Origin: Pseudomonas pergaminensis
Lineage (GTDB): Bacteria; Pseudomonadota; Gammaproteobacteria; Pseudomonadales; Pseudomonadaceae
Direction: 5' to 3'
Assembly (NCBI RefSeq): GCF_024112395.2
Contig: NZ_CP078013.2
Coordinates: 6,294,501 to 6,358,500 of the forward strand
DNA: 64,000 bases
Part shown: in pieces, positions 35,360 to 45,622 of the stretch
Layout: each line of letters begins with the position of its first letter
Position numbering within the stretch: the stretch's first letter is position 1
Position numbers and translations under genes: made by a program
The notes under the pieces: model-generated
What the model saw: the letters and a program-made list of their open reading frames with translations, nothing else
Told to the model about the DNA's origin: nothing
Databases searched by the model: none

Positions 35360-36009
35360 CCGCCCGGGCAATCCTTTGCACAGCGCTTGAGCCGCGCCTC
35401 CAGATTCTTGTCTGGCATGGCGTGGCTACGCAGGGCGTTGACGGTCTGCTCGACATAATCGCGAGTGGTGCCGTAACGCCCGCAAGCGCTTTGCAGCACA
35501 TGGTTCAGCACAATGTCGGGCAAGTTACCGGCGTAGCTGGGCAAGTGCCGCTCCAAGACAAACCCCAACGCCTGCACGGTAGTGCCATCTTCCAGGCGGC
35601 AGCTGAGCCAGTGTGGCCGGTAGGAAGGGTAAGGCATCTCGCGTTGCCATAAAGCGTAAAGCGAGGCCTCCAGTTGATCCTCCGGCAAGCGGTAGGCGAA
35701 CCCGCTGCAAGAGCCACCGCGATCCAGGCCAAAGACCAACCCTGGCAACTCCGGCGTACCCCGATGCTCGTGGGACCACAGGTACAGGCCCCGGTGATAA
35801 CCGTGAACCCGTGCCCGCCGCCTCTCGGTCGACGAGCATTCAGGGCGCCAGATCAGCGAACCATAAGCGAAAAGCCAGACCGGCCCACCCTTATGCTGGG
35901 CCATGGTGGCCTGCATCGAGCTCATCAACTGTTCGTGAGTGAGTTGCGGCCCAAGATCGAGCCGCGGAGGGTAAGCCAATTGCAAAAGATCGGATTCAAT
36001 AACGGTCAT
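35356..36009 (-). CDS. Gamma-glutamylcyclotransferase, ChaC family
   Basis: This 217-residue protein has the diagnostic substrate loop [14 protein letters not shown] (about 44-57) and a conserved later region ([23 protein letters not shown], about 107-130) whose Glu is the usual catalytic acid. ChaC-type enzymes cleave glutathione to 5-oxoproline and Cys-Gly. It converges with glpT, the two stop codons sharing 35356-35359. The next gene upstream on the same strand is the TonB receptor, 26 bases away, so they may be cotranscribed. Confidence 0.88.
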   Translation of the reverse strand: MTVIESDLLQLAYPPRLDLGPQLTHEQLMSSMQATMAQHKGGPVWLFAYGSLIWRPECSSTERRRARVHGYHRGLYLWSHEHRGTPELPGLVFGLDRGGSCSGFAYRLPEDQLEASLYALWQREMPYPSYRPHWLSCRLEDGTTVQALGFVLERHLPSYAGNLPDIVLNHVLQSACGRYGTTRDYVEQTVNALRSHAMPDKNLEARLKRCAKDCPGG

Positions 36010-36035
36010 GGCGGATCGCTTAGGTCTCCTGTGCT

Positions 36036-38423
36036 TTACCAGTTATAGGCAACTTTACCGTAATAGAACGCGCCGCTGTAACCGTACGGCGAAAAAGTGC
36101 TATAGGCCAAATTGCCACCACTGCTGGCGAAGGCATTGACCTTCTCCGGGTATTTATCGGTGACGTTGTCGCCGCCGAGGGTGAAGGTCCAATTCTTCAA
36201 CTTGTAGTCCGCCGACAAGTCCAACACCCACGCAGCTTTGAAGGTCTGGTCGTTGACCTTGGTTGCCTGGTAGCTGGTGAATTCACCATAGCGCACCAGG
36301 TTGCTGTGCAGCGCCCAATTGCCAAACGTGAAGTCGTTACCCAGGCTCAGCTTGTGCTCGGGCGTGGTATCGCCCAGCAAACCGCTTTTCTCGCGACGGT
36401 CCACCCGCAGCAGGTTCACACCCAGGCTGTCGAGGATCGCCGGGTTGGCTTTCACGTCGGTGACCTTGGTGTGGTTGTAGTTGTAGCCCACGGTACTGTT
36501 CCAGCGAATGCCGTTGTCGAACTGGTAGCGATAGTTGGCCACGAGGTCGACGCCATCGGTACTGGTATCGGTGGCATTGGTGAAGTAGCGGGCGCTGGTG
36601 TAGTTGATGTTGCCCACCCCGTTGGCTTGCAGGTAGGCAATCGCCGCCGGGTTGAGGTTGAGGTTTGACGACAGGCTGATGCGGTCACGGATGTCGATGC
36701 GGTACACGTCGACGGTCACGGTCAGGTCATCGGCAGGTTCCAGCACCAGGCCAAGGCTGTAGTTGCGTGACTTTTCCGCCTTGAGGTCTTCGGCGCCCAG
36801 CAAGCGAGCCACCTGACTGTTGGCCGGGAAGGTGCCCGCTTCCTGGATGGTGCTGCCGATCAACTGCGATGAGGTGTAGGCAAAATTCTGCTGGGCCAGG
36901 GACGGCGCGCGGAACCCATTGGAGATACTGCCGCGCAGGGCCACTTGTGGAGTGAAGTCGTAGCGCGCCGACAATGAGCCACTGACGTTGGAGCCAAAGT
37001 CACTGTAGTCCTCATGGCGCACGGCGGCCGAGGCACTGAGTTTCTCGGTGAAGTTGGTTTCCAGGTCCAGGTACTGAGCCCAGTTGTGCCGCGTGCTGGT
37101 GCCGGCATCGGCATCGCGGAAGCCGCCCAAGCCCGAGCTGCCGGTCTGGTAGTAGGACGCCGGCTCACCGGCTTCAATTTCATAGCCCTGGTGCAGGTAT
37201 TCGCCGCCAAAGGCCACGGAAACCGGGTACGGCAGGAAGCCCACGTCGAATTCACGAGACAGGTCCAGGCTGACTTGCTTCTGGTCGTTGCTCAGGGTGC
37301 CGTTGTCGAACTTGCGCGGCGTGGCCAGACCCAGGGAGGTATTGATGGTTTCGGTGCTCAGCTCGTACTGATTCTTGCCGTAGTTGGCCGACAGGTCGTA
37401 ATGCCAGTCGTAGGCCAGCAAGCCACGCAGGCCCACCACCAGCGAGGTGTCTTCCAGGTTGCCCTTGATCAGCGGCAGGTAGCCGTTGGGATTGAGCGCC
37501 GGGATGTTGTTGGAAGCGTTGCTCGCCCGGTAGAACGCCGCCGTCTCGCCGCGCCGCTTGCTGTAGCCACCAAAGGTGTAGAACTCGGCCGCATCGTTGA
37601 AGGCATATTCCGAGTTGAACTGGAACTTGCCTTCATTGGTGGCCGGCTCGCCCTGACGGAACACGCGCTGGCCGTAGGTAGTGGAGCCGATACTGGCCGG
37701 GCGGTAATCATCGCCGGCGCGGTTGGTGTAGTCATTGTCAGCGCCCTCGGCCGACAGGTTGATAAAGCCGTTGTCGCCCAACGCCAGGCCGGTATTGCCG
37801 CTGACATTACGCTGGATACCGTCGCCCTTCTTGTATTCGCCGAACTTGGAGGAGATCGAGCCGCCATGGTCGGCATGCTTGAGGATCACGTTGATCACCC
37901 CGGCAATCGCATCGGAGCCATAGCGGGCCGAGGCGCCGTCGCGCAGCACTTCGATATGGTCCACTGCCGACAGCGGAATCGCGTTCAAGTCCGCCGGGGC
38001 AGAGCCACGACCCACCGCCCCGCCAAGGTTGACGAACGCACTGGTGTGGCGACGCTTGCCATTGACCAGCACCAGCACCTGATCCGGCGACAGGCCGCGC
38101 AACTGCGCGGGGCGCACCAGTTCGGCACCATCCACCAGGCTTGGGCGTGGGAAGTTGATCGATGGAATCAGCCGCGCCAATACCGCGCCCAACTCGTCGG
38201 AGCCGGTACTGCGCAGGGTATCGCCAGAAATCACATCGATAGGCGACAGCGACGCACTGGCCGTGCGCTCTTGGGCACGGGTGCCGGTGACGATCACGGT
38301 GTCGAGCTTGGGTGCATCGGTGGCGGTCGTTTCGGCCGCGAAGACTGGATTGAAACCCACGGCGGTCAGCAAATTGGCCGACAAAATCGCCGTGTACAGC
38401 GCGTGTTGCTTGTAGCTCCCCAT
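36036..38423 (-). CDS. TonB-dependent outer membrane receptor
   Basis: This 795-residue receptor has a signal peptide ending VFA|AETT and a TonB-box-like DTVIVTG near residue 40. The plug domain follows (about 50-165; LRGLSPDQVLVLVNGKRRHTSA, VDHIEVLRDGASARYGSDAIAGVINVI), then a 22-strand barrel ending in FYYGKVAYNW. There is no N-terminal signalling domain and no neighbouring sigma/anti-sigma pair. Start at 38423, with GGGGAG upstream; an ATG at 38471 is possible but gives a poor signal peptide. The ligand is unknown; the neighbouring ChaC gene offers no siderophore clue. Confidence 0.92.
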   Translation of the reverse strand: MGSYKQHALYTAILSANLLTAVGFNPVFAAETTATDAPKLDTVIVTGTRAQERTASASLSPIDVISGDTLRSTGSDELGAVLARLIPSINFPRPSLVDGAELVRPAQLRGLSPDQVLVLVNGKRRHTSAFVNLGGAVGRGSAPADLNAIPLSAVDHIEVLRDGASARYGSDAIAGVINVILKHADHGGSISSKFGEYKKGDGIQRNVSGNTGLALGDNGFINLSAEGADNDYTNRAGDDYRPASIGSTTYGQRVFRQGEPATNEGKFQFNSEYAFNDAAEFYTFGGYSKRRGETAAFYRASNASNNIPALNPNGYLPLIKGNLEDTSLVVGLRGLLAYDWHYDLSANYGKNQYELSTETINTSLGLATPRKFDNGTLSNDQKQVSLDLSREFDVGFLPYPVSVAFGGEYLHQGYEIEAGEPASYYQTGSSGLGGFRDADAGTSTRHNWAQYLDLETNFTEKLSASAAVRHEDYSDFGSNVSGSLSARYDFTPQVALRGSISNGFRAPSLAQQNFAYTSSQLIGSTIQEAGTFPANSQVARLLGAEDLKAEKSRNYSLGLVLEPADDLTVTVDVYRIDIRDRISLSSNLNLNPAAIAYLQANGVGNINYTSARYFTNATDTSTDGVDLVANYRYQFDNGIRWNSTVGYNYNHTKVTDVKANPAILDSLGVNLLRVDRREKSGLLGDTTPEHKLSLGNDFTFGNWALHSNLVRYGEFTSYQATKVNDQTFKAAWVLDLSADYKLKNWTFTLGGDNVTDKYPEKVNAFASSGGNLAYSTFSPYGYSGAFYYGKVAYNW

Positions 38424-38751
38424 ACCGCTCCCCTTGGATTCAAAACCCAGAACCTCGTGCTCTGGGTTCATACGATCGATCCGGCTGGCGGGCGGTGGCG
38501 GTCAGTTGTTGGTGGTTGTGAATGAGTCGGTAGTCCGTTGCGATATAGCTTAATGATATTTATGTAACAAATTAAATACCTTTAAAGCATAAGTGAATGC
38601 ATAAGCAAACCCGTCCATTCGTCAGGATTGCGTGAGGCAATTTCGCTACTTTCAGCCCCGGTTCAGCCTGGGAGCGCGCCAAGCCGTCAAAATGGCGCAC
38701 CGGTCACGACCCACCTAGCCGCCTACCAAACCGACTATCGAGGTCGCATCC
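38424..38751. promoter_or_regulatory. Divergent spacer between TonB receptor and small exported protein
   Basis: This 328 bp region has no gene. Its middle (38540-38610) is AT-rich and should hold the receptor promoter. It contains a 19-mer (38549-38567) that fits the Fur consensus at only about 11 positions, and two direct GCATAAG copies at 38587 and 38599, 12 bases apart. Neither site is convincing alone. Confidence 0.35.
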
Positions 38752-39234
38752 ATGAAGAAATTCCGACTGCCTGGCCTGCTGTTCCTGGCCCAGGCCACCA
38801 CTGCCCTGGCGGGCGAAGCGCCAGCGACTGAAGACGACAAAGGCTTCTGGTACGCGCAGACCAGCGTCTACACCCGGCACTTCGCGCCCGATCCGGAGCA
38901 CAACAACAACCAGGACCTGATCGGCCTGGAGCGCAATGAAGCCTCAGGTTTTGTGTATGGCGGGGCGACGTTTCGCAACTCGTTCCGGCAGCGCTCGTAC
39001 TATGCGTATGCGGGAAAACGCTACGACATGGCCGACTATCCGGTGTATTTGAAGCTGACGGGCGGGGCGATCCAGGGTTATCGCGGCAAGTACCGCGACA
39101 AGATACCGTTGAACCGTTTCGGCGTGGCGCCGGTGATCATTCCGTCGGTGGGCACGCATTACGGGCCGGTGGCGGCGGAGTTGGTGTTGCTGGGGTTCAA
39201 TGCGGCAATGGTGACGACCGGCGTACGGTTCTGA
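38752..39234 (+). CDS. Small exported barrel-like protein, unknown function
   Basis: This 160-residue protein has a signal peptide (MKKFRLPGLLFLAQATTALA|GEAP). The mature part has WYAQTSVYTRHFAPDPEHNNNQDLIGLE near 33-60 and aromatic alternating strands with a C-terminal VRF, suggesting a small outer-membrane barrel. The HF-P-PEHNN pattern resembles PagP/PagL-size lipid A enzymes seen in Pseudomonas next to glpT, where homologs are often misnamed glycerol-3-phosphate transporters. I do not see a convincing catalytic triad, so I leave the function open. Confidence 0.7.
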   Translation: MKKFRLPGLLFLAQATTALAGEAPATEDDKGFWYAQTSVYTRHFAPDPEHNNNQDLIGLERNEASGFVYGGATFRNSFRQRSYYAYAGKRYDMADYPVYLKLTGGAIQGYRGKYRDKIPLNRFGVAPVIIPSVGTHYGPVAAELVLLGFNAAMVTTGVRF

Positions 39235-39253
39235 CACTGACACGGCACGGTCT

Positions 39254-39319
39254 ACTGTGGGCGCTGGCTTGCCTGCGACAGCGGTGTTGGCTGACAGCGC
39301 CGGCAAGCCGGCGCCTACA
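39254..39319. repeat. REP inverted pair
   Basis: CTGTGGGCGCTGGCTTGCCTGCGA faces CGCCGGCAAGCCGGCGCCTACA, between the convergent barrel-like gene and the ferredoxin-reductase gene. Confidence 0.82.
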
Positions 39320-39332
39320 AAGGGGCTCGGCG

Positions 39333-40301
39333 TCAGGGACGTGGGGCGTAGGCAAACACGTCGGCGCGCATCTGGTGTGCATCCATGCCGGCGTCGACCA
39401 GTGCGTCCAGGGTGCCGTAGATCATCGCCGGTGAGCCGCTGGCGTAGACGTGCACCGACTTGAGGTCGCTGATGTCTTCGCACACCGCTTCATGCAGCAA
39501 CCCGCAGCGCCCTTCCCAGCCGCACAAGTCACTGACGACTTTATGCAGGAACAGGTTGGGCAGTTGCAGCCACTGGTCCCAGTGCTCGATCTCGTAGAAG
39601 TCTTCCGGGCGACGCACGCCCCAGTACAGGTGCACCGGGTGCTTGAAGCCGGACGCGCGGCAATGTTCGATCAGGCTGTGCATCTGCGCCATGCCGGTGC
39701 CAGCAGCGATCAACACCAGCGGCCCATCCGGCAGTTCGGCCAGGTGGGTGTCGCCAAATGGCAGCTCGACGCGGGCCATCTGGTTGCGCTGCAGTTGCTC
39801 CAGCAGGCTGCGCGCGCTGTCTTCACGCACCAGCACATGCAGCTCCAGCTCGCGCCCCGCATGGGGTGCCGAGGCCAGGGAGAATGCCGACTTCTCGCCG
39901 TTCTCGCGCTCGATCATCAGGTACTGACCGGCGTGGTAACGCACCGCCTTGCCGGCCGGCGCGCGCAGGCGCACACGCCACACATCGCCACCGACCTCTA
40001 CGCATTCACTCAATTGGCACGACAATTTGCGCAACGGCAACTCTCCCGGCGCCAGCACGCCATCCCACAACACCACGCAATCTTCCAGCGGCTCGGCAAT
40101 GCAGGTGTAGAACTCACCATGGTCACGCACTTCCCCGGCTTGCTGCACCCGGCCCTCCACCAACAGCGCGGCGCACACATGGCAAACGCCATTGCGACAG
40201 GCCTGGGGGCATTCGTAGCCCAGGCGGCGCGCGCCTTCGAGGATTCGCTCGCCAGGGACCAGCTCCAGCACGGCGCCGGAAGGTTGCAGGGTTACACGCA
40301 T
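39333..40301 (-). CDS. 2Fe-2S/FAD NAD(P)H reductase (CDP-6-deoxy-glucoseen reductase-like)
   Basis: This 322-residue oxidoreductase has an N-terminal plant-type 2Fe-2S domain with Cys35, Cys40, Cys43 and Cys67, an FAD domain (YHAGQYLMIERENGEKSAFSLASAP, about 140) and an NAD domain (LVLIAAGTGMAQMHSLIEH, about 210; ending VFAYAPRP). Annotation pipelines often call it CDP-6-deoxy-delta-3,4-glucoseen reductase or UbiB/Fre. Its ATG shares one base with the ubiD stop (TGATG), so the two are coupled. Since UbiD needs prenylated reduced FMN, a role in supplying reduced flavin is a fair inference. Confidence 0.88.
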   Translation of the reverse strand: MRVTLQPSGAVLELVPGERILEGARRLGYECPQACRNGVCHVCAALLVEGRVQQAGEVRDHGEFYTCIAEPLEDCVVLWDGVLAPGELPLRKLSCQLSECVEVGGDVWRVRLRAPAGKAVRYHAGQYLMIERENGEKSAFSLASAPHAGRELELHVLVREDSARSLLEQLQRNQMARVELPFGDTHLAELPDGPLVLIAAGTGMAQMHSLIEHCRASGFKHPVHLYWGVRRPEDFYEIEHWDQWLQLPNLFLHKVVSDLCGWEGRCGLLHEAVCEDISDLKSVHVYASGSPAMIYGTLDALVDAGMDAHQMRADVFAYAPRP

Positions 40302-41767
40302 CAATCTATTCCCAATTCTTTCCAGATCGCATCGACACGGGCGGTGACGGCTTCATCCTTGACGATCACCCGGCCCCACTCGCGGGTGGTTTCACCCGGC
40401 CATTTGTGGGTAGCGTCCAGGCCCATCTTCGAGCCCAGGCCCGACACCGGCGAGGCGAAGTCGAGGTAGTCGATCGGCGTGTTGTCGATCATCACCGTGT
40501 CACGCTTGGGGTCCATGCGTGTGGTGATGGCCCAGATCACGTCGTTCCAGTCGCGGGCGTTGATGTCGTCGTCGGTGACGATAACGAACTTGGTGTACAT
40601 GAACTGTCGCAAAAACGACCACACACCGAGCATTACCCGCTTGGCATGGCCGGGGTACGACTTTTTCATGGTCACGATGGCCATGCGGTACGAGCAGCCT
40701 TCGGGCGGCAGGTAGAAGTCGGTGATCTCCGGGAACTGCTTCTGCAGGATCGGCACGAACACTTCATTGAGCGCCACGCCGAGAATCGCCGGCTCATCCG
40801 GTGGACGGCCAGTGTAGGTGCTGTGGTAGATCGGCTTGATCCGATGGGTGATGCGCTCGACGGTGAACACCGGAAAGCTGTCGACTTCGTTGTAGTAGCC
40901 GGTGTGGTCGCCGTAGGGGCCTTCATCGGCCATCTCGCCCGGATGAATCACACCCTCAAGGATGATCTCGGCGGTGGCCGGCACTTGCAGGTCGTTGCCA
41001 CGGCATTTCACCAGTTCGGTGCGGTTACCGCGCAGCAGGCCGGCGAAGGCGTATTCGGACAGGCTGTCAGGCACCGGGGTCACGGCACCGAGGATGGTAG
41101 CCGGGTCGGCACCCAGGGCCACGGAGACCGGGAATGGTTTGCCAGGGTGTTTCTCGCACCACTCGCGAAAATCCAGCGCGCCGCCACGGTGGCTCAGCCA
41201 GCGCATGATCACCTTGTTGCGGCCGATCACTTGCTGGCGGTAGATACCGAGGTTCTGGCGGTCCTTGTTCGGGCCTTTGGTGACGGTCAGGCCCCACGTG
41301 ATCAGCGGGCCAACATCGCCGGGCCAGCAGGTCTGCACGGGCAGCATGGCGAGGTCGACATCATCGCCCTCGATGACCACCTCTTGGCACACCGCGTCCT
41401 TGACCACCTTGGGGGCCATGGCAATGATCTTGCGGAAGATCGGCAGCTTCGACCAGGCATCCTTGAGCCCCTTGGGCGGCTCGGGTTCCTTGAGGAAGGC
41501 CAGCAGCTTGCCGATCTCGCGCAGTTCGCTGACCGACTCGGCGCCCATGCCAAAGGCCACGCGCTCGGGGGTACCGAACAGGTTGCCGAGCACCGGGATA
41601 TCAAAGCCGGTCGGGTTCTCGAACAGCAGCGCCGGGCCCTTGTTACGCAGGGTACGGTCGCAAATCTCAGTCATTTCCAGCACCGGGGAAATCGGCATCT
41701 GGATACGTTTCAACTCTCCGCGCTGCTCAAGTTGCTGCACGAAATCCCGAAGATCCTTGAATTTCAT
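40301..41767 (-). CDS. ubiD: 4-hydroxy-3-polyprenylbenzoate decarboxylase UbiD
   Basis: This 488-residue decarboxylase opens [22 protein letters not shown] like E. coli UbiD. It has the prenyl-FMN and metal region [20 protein letters not shown] (about 175) and [19 protein letters not shown] (about 275, catalytic Glu-Arg-Glu neighbourhood). It removes the carboxyl of polyprenyl-4-hydroxybenzoate in ubiquinone synthesis. I start at the ATG 41767, with GGGTGG upstream; a GTG at 41779 is the alternative. The UbiX enzyme that makes its cofactor is not in this window. Confidence 0.95.
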   Translation of the reverse strand: MKFKDLRDFVQQLEQRGELKRIQMPISPVLEMTEICDRTLRNKGPALLFENPTGFDIPVLGNLFGTPERVAFGMGAESVSELREIGKLLAFLKEPEPPKGLKDAWSKLPIFRKIIAMAPKVVKDAVCQEVVIEGDDVDLAMLPVQTCWPGDVGPLITWGLTVTKGPNKDRQNLGIYRQQVIGRNKVIMRWLSHRGGALDFREWCEKHPGKPFPVSVALGADPATILGAVTPVPDSLSEYAFAGLLRGNRTELVKCRGNDLQVPATAEIILEGVIHPGEMADEGPYGDHTGYYNEVDSFPVFTVERITHRIKPIYHSTYTGRPPDEPAILGVALNEVFVPILQKQFPEITDFYLPPEGCSYRMAIVTMKKSYPGHAKRVMLGVWSFLRQFMYTKFVIVTDDDINARDWNDVIWAITTRMDPKRDTVMIDNTPIDYLDFASPVSGLGSKMGLDATHKWPGETTREWGRVIVKDEAVTARVDAIWKELGID

Positions 41768-41870
41768 TAACCATGCCACCCGTAAAATAGGCGTACATCC
41801 TACCTGCTATGACGGCGGCTGGCAGCTTATCGCGGTGCATTTGGGTGCCAACGGCGCTTAAAAAGCAGGC

Positions 41871-41902
41871 GAAAAAAAATGGCGCCCCTGAGGGCGCCAT
41901 TC
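41871..41902 (-). terminator. Rho-independent terminator after rho
   Basis: On the minus strand, GGCGCCC and GGGCGCC pair around a 4-base loop, extended by AT/AT pairs, and run into eight T. It lies 22 bases past the rho stop and keeps rho transcripts out of ubiD. Confidence 0.9.
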
Positions 41903-41923
41903 TTTCGGACCTGAAACGTCGTA

Positions 41924-43183
<1,260 letters not shown>

Positions 43184-43380
43184 ATAGGAATGACGTAATC
43201 ATTTATGGAGGGGGGAAATTAAGCTTTTGGCTTAATGAGGCCGCGCCGCAGAGAAGGCGACAGGATCGCGTACTAATCGAAAAGGAATGCGTCGGCGACG
43301 GCTTGCAGGGGGCAGTGGAGAAACCAGTGCGGGGCCGAATGTACCACCTGAGTTTCGGAGCGTCTAGCCCTGTTTCACGA
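43184..43380 (-). promoter_or_regulatory. Rho leader region
   Basis: About 200 bases lie between the trxA terminator and the rho ATG, with no gene. In other bacteria rho is autoregulated by termination in its leader, and this stretch could serve that. I see no diagnostic rut pattern by eye. Confidence 0.35.
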
Positions 43381-43410
43381 AAAAGCCCCGCTATTTGCGG
43401 GGCTTTTTTG
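43381..43410 (-). terminator. Rho-independent terminator after trxA
   Basis: AAAAGCCCCGC and GCGGGGCTTTT form an 11 bp stem around TATTT. The minus-strand read ends GGGGCTTTTTCG. It separates trxA from rho, so both genes have their own promoters. Confidence 0.92.
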
Positions 43411-43417
43411 ACGACGC

Positions 43418-43747
43418 TTAGATGTTCGCGTCGAGGAAAGCTTGCAGCTGAGACTTCGACAGCGCGCCTACTTTGGTCGCTTCGACGTTGCCGTTCTTGA
43501 ACAGCATCAGGGTCGGGATACCACGCACGCCGTGCTTGGCCGGGGTTTCCTGGTTGTCGTCGATGTTCAGCTTGGCAATGGTCAGCTTGCCTTCGTAGGT
43601 GGTCGCAATGTCGTCCAGGACTGGAGCGATCATTTTGCAAGGGCCACACCATTCAGCCCAGTAGTCAACCAGCACCGGGCCAGCAGCCTTGAGTACTTCG
43701 GCCTCAAAGGTCGCGTCGGTGACGTGCTTGATAAGATCGTTGCTCAT
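43418..43747 (-). CDS. trxA: Thioredoxin TrxA
   Basis: This 109-residue thioredoxin has the active site WCGPCK at residues 33-38, DYWAEWC ahead of it, and the cis-proline [11 protein letters not shown] near 74. It is the cytoplasmic disulfide reductant. Start at 43747 (MSNDLIKHV), with GGAGA upstream; the open frame to 43789 has no similarity. The trxA-rho order is conserved across gammaproteobacteria. Confidence 0.97.
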   Translation of the reverse strand: MSNDLIKHVTDATFEAEVLKAAGPVLVDYWAEWCGPCKMIAPVLDDIATTYEGKLTIAKLNIDDNQETPAKHGVRGIPTLMLFKNGNVEATKVGALSKSQLQAFLDANI

Positions 43748-43868
43748 GGATGTCTCCGGAATGTAAGCAAAAAAAACGTGGCCCATCATAGCCGCCCTTC
43801 CCCCGTTCAGGAAGCTGCCGCTGATTGAGTCTTGCTATGAAGGCGCATGAGTTTGGGTATAGCCCACC

Positions 43869-44564
43869 TCAGGGTGTTACGGGAGTCACAAAAGCGATGC
43901 CGGTGCGCAACGCCGCATTGCGCACGTGTTCCTGCATGGTTTTCTGCGCCGCCGCACTGGCACGCCGGGCCAGGGCGCGCAGGATCCTGCGGTGCTCCTG
44001 CCAGGTTTCCATGGCTCGCTCCGGCCGGATGAACGGTAGCTTCTGGCTCTCCAGGAACACCTCGGCACTCGCGCTGAGGATGCTCACCATCGCTTGATTA
44101 CCGCTGGCGAGCAGGATGCGCTGGTGAAATTCGAAGTCCAGCCGGGCAGCGGCTTCAAAGTCGCCCGCCTTGAGCACCTTGCGCATGGCCTCGACGTTAT
44201 CTTCCAGGCTGTCCAGCTCATCGATAGTCAATGTGACCGCCGCCAACCCCGCCGCGAACCCTTCCAAGGCATAACGCAGTTGGAAGATATCCAGTGGCGT
44301 GGCCTGGGCCGCAAAAGGCCAGGCAAACCCTGGCGATTCCTCCGCGGCCTGCACGAACACGCCCTTGCCGGGCTGCACACTGACCACTCCCAGCGCGCTG
44401 AGGGACGACAACGCCTCGCGCAACGACGCCCGGCTCACCCCCAACCGCACCGCCAGGTCGCGTTGCGACGGCAGTGCATCGCCCGGCCCGAAGCCTTGCT
44501 CCTTGATCAGTTTGCGGATGGCCTGCAGGGCCGCTTCCGGTACGGCTTGGGCGATGGAATTCAT
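43869..44564 (-). CDS. GntR/FadR-family (FCD domain) regulator
   Basis: This 231-residue regulator has an N-terminal winged helix (ALPSQRDLAVRLGVSRASLREALSSLSALG, about 30-58, then VQPGKGVFV wing) and an all-helical FCD effector domain (about 85-215; LRYALEGFAAGLAAV, FHQRILLASGN). FCD domains bind organic acids or amino acids. It is divergent from the amino acid ABC operon starting at 44820, which it probably controls. Start at 44564; the upstream extension to 44639 lacks domain character. Confidence 0.9.
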   Translation of the reverse strand: MNSIAQAVPEAALQAIRKLIKEQGFGPGDALPSQRDLAVRLGVSRASLREALSSLSALGVVSVQPGKGVFVQAAEESPGFAWPFAAQATPLDIFQLRYALEGFAAGLAAVTLTIDELDSLEDNVEAMRKVLKAGDFEAAARLDFEFHQRILLASGNQAMVSILSASAEVFLESQKLPFIRPERAMETWQEHRRILRALARRASAAAQKTMQEHVRNAALRTGIAFVTPVTP

Positions 44565-44699
44565 AAAAAACTCAAGGTTGCGGTCAACGGACCCGCTAGT
44601 TGTAAAGCTATTCGCAGCTGTCGGCAAGCCACGCCCCAAAGGGGCTCGCAGGGTTTTGTCGGCGCTCGAAAAGGGTGCGAAAAGTCCGCGAACTGTTCA

Positions 44700-44713
44700 G
44701 ACCAGTCCGACCA
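44700..44713. promoter_or_regulatory. Candidate GntR-family binding site
   Basis: Two direct GACCA copies (44700-44704 and 44709-44713) separated by GTCC lie in the divergent spacer between the regulator and the ABC operon. FadR-type operators commonly hold TGGT/ACCA half-sites, so this is a reasonable but weak candidate. Confidence 0.35.
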
Positions 44714-44819
44714 CCAAAACGCAATAGATCCCTGGCTTTCAGGCGTTATTGAGCGTGATGGCATGGGCTGTGCACTGAGCAAATCCAGAAAATTCCTTCG
44801 CCCTTCTCGGAGAGTTGCC

Positions 44820-45605
44820 ATGACCAAGCGCTACAGCGCCCTGCTTACTGCCCTGTTTGCCAGCCTGATGCTGAGCCAGGCACCCGCCCAGGCCAATGGT
44901 CTGGACGACATCATTGCCCGTGGCACCCTTAAGGTTGCCGTGCCCCAGGACTTCCCGCCGTTCGGTTCGGTCGGCCCTGACATGAAGCCACGCGGCCTCG
45001 ACATCGATACCGCCAAGCTGCTGGCCGACCAACTCAAGGTCAAGCTGGAACTCACCCCCGTCAACAGCACCAACCGTATTCCGTTCCTCACCACAGGCAA
45101 GGTCGACCTGGTGATCTCCAGCCTGGGCAAGAACGCCGAGCGCGAGAAAGTCATCGACTTCTCCAAGGCTTACGCGCCGTTCTACCTGGCCGTGTTCGGC
45201 CCGCCTGAAGCCGCCATCAGCAGCACCGACGACCTCAAGGGCAAGACGATCAGCGTGACCCGTGGCGCCATCGAAGACATCGAGCTGACCGCCGTTGCGC
45301 CCAAGGAAGCCACGATCAAGCGTTTCGAAGATAACAACTCGACCATCGCCGCCTACCTGGCCGGCCAGGTTGACCTGATCGCCAGCGGCAATGTGGTGAT
45401 GGTCGCGATCAGCGAACGCAACCCGAAACGGGTGCCGGCGCTGAAAGTGAAGCTCAAGGATTCGCCGGTGTACGTGGGCGTGAACAAGAACGAGCCGGCG
45501 CTGCTGGAGAAGGTCAACCAGATCCTGGTCGCGGCCAAGGCCGATGGCAGCCTGGAAAAGAACGCTATGCAATGGCTGAAAGAGCCGCTGCCCGCCGATC
45601 TGTGA
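44820..45605 (+). CDS. Polar amino acid ABC transporter, substrate-binding protein
   Basis: This 261-residue periplasmic protein has a signal peptide (MTKRYSALLTALFASLMLSQAPAQA|NG). The SBP family-3 pattern follows: GTLKVAVPQDFPPFGSVGPDMKPRGLDIDTAKLLAD near 37-70, LVISSLGKNAEREKVIDFSKAY near 100 and GKTISVTRGAIEDIELTA near 140. It binds a polar amino acid; which one cannot be read. Start at 44820 with GGAGAG, although the frame is open much further upstream through the regulator. First gene of a four-gene transporter operon. Confidence 0.92.
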   Translation: MTKRYSALLTALFASLMLSQAPAQANGLDDIIARGTLKVAVPQDFPPFGSVGPDMKPRGLDIDTAKLLADQLKVKLELTPVNSTNRIPFLTTGKVDLVISSLGKNAEREKVIDFSKAYAPFYLAVFGPPEAAISSTDDLKGKTISVTRGAIEDIELTAVAPKEATIKRFEDNNSTIAAYLAGQVDLIASGNVVMVAISERNPKRVPALKVKLKDSPVYVGVNKNEPALLEKVNQILVAAKADGSLEKNAMQWLKEPLPADL

Positions 45606-45622
45606 AGCGACGGAGCTGACTC

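Noticed and set aside
43184..43380. tRNA or riboswitch in the rho leader
   Set aside because: No cloverleaf or known aptamer core could be drawn; only the trxA terminator is structured.
44094..44819. Long N-terminal extension of the amino acid binding protein
   Set aside because: It overlaps the GntR-family gene on the other strand, and a proper signal peptide with a ribosome site begins at 44820.
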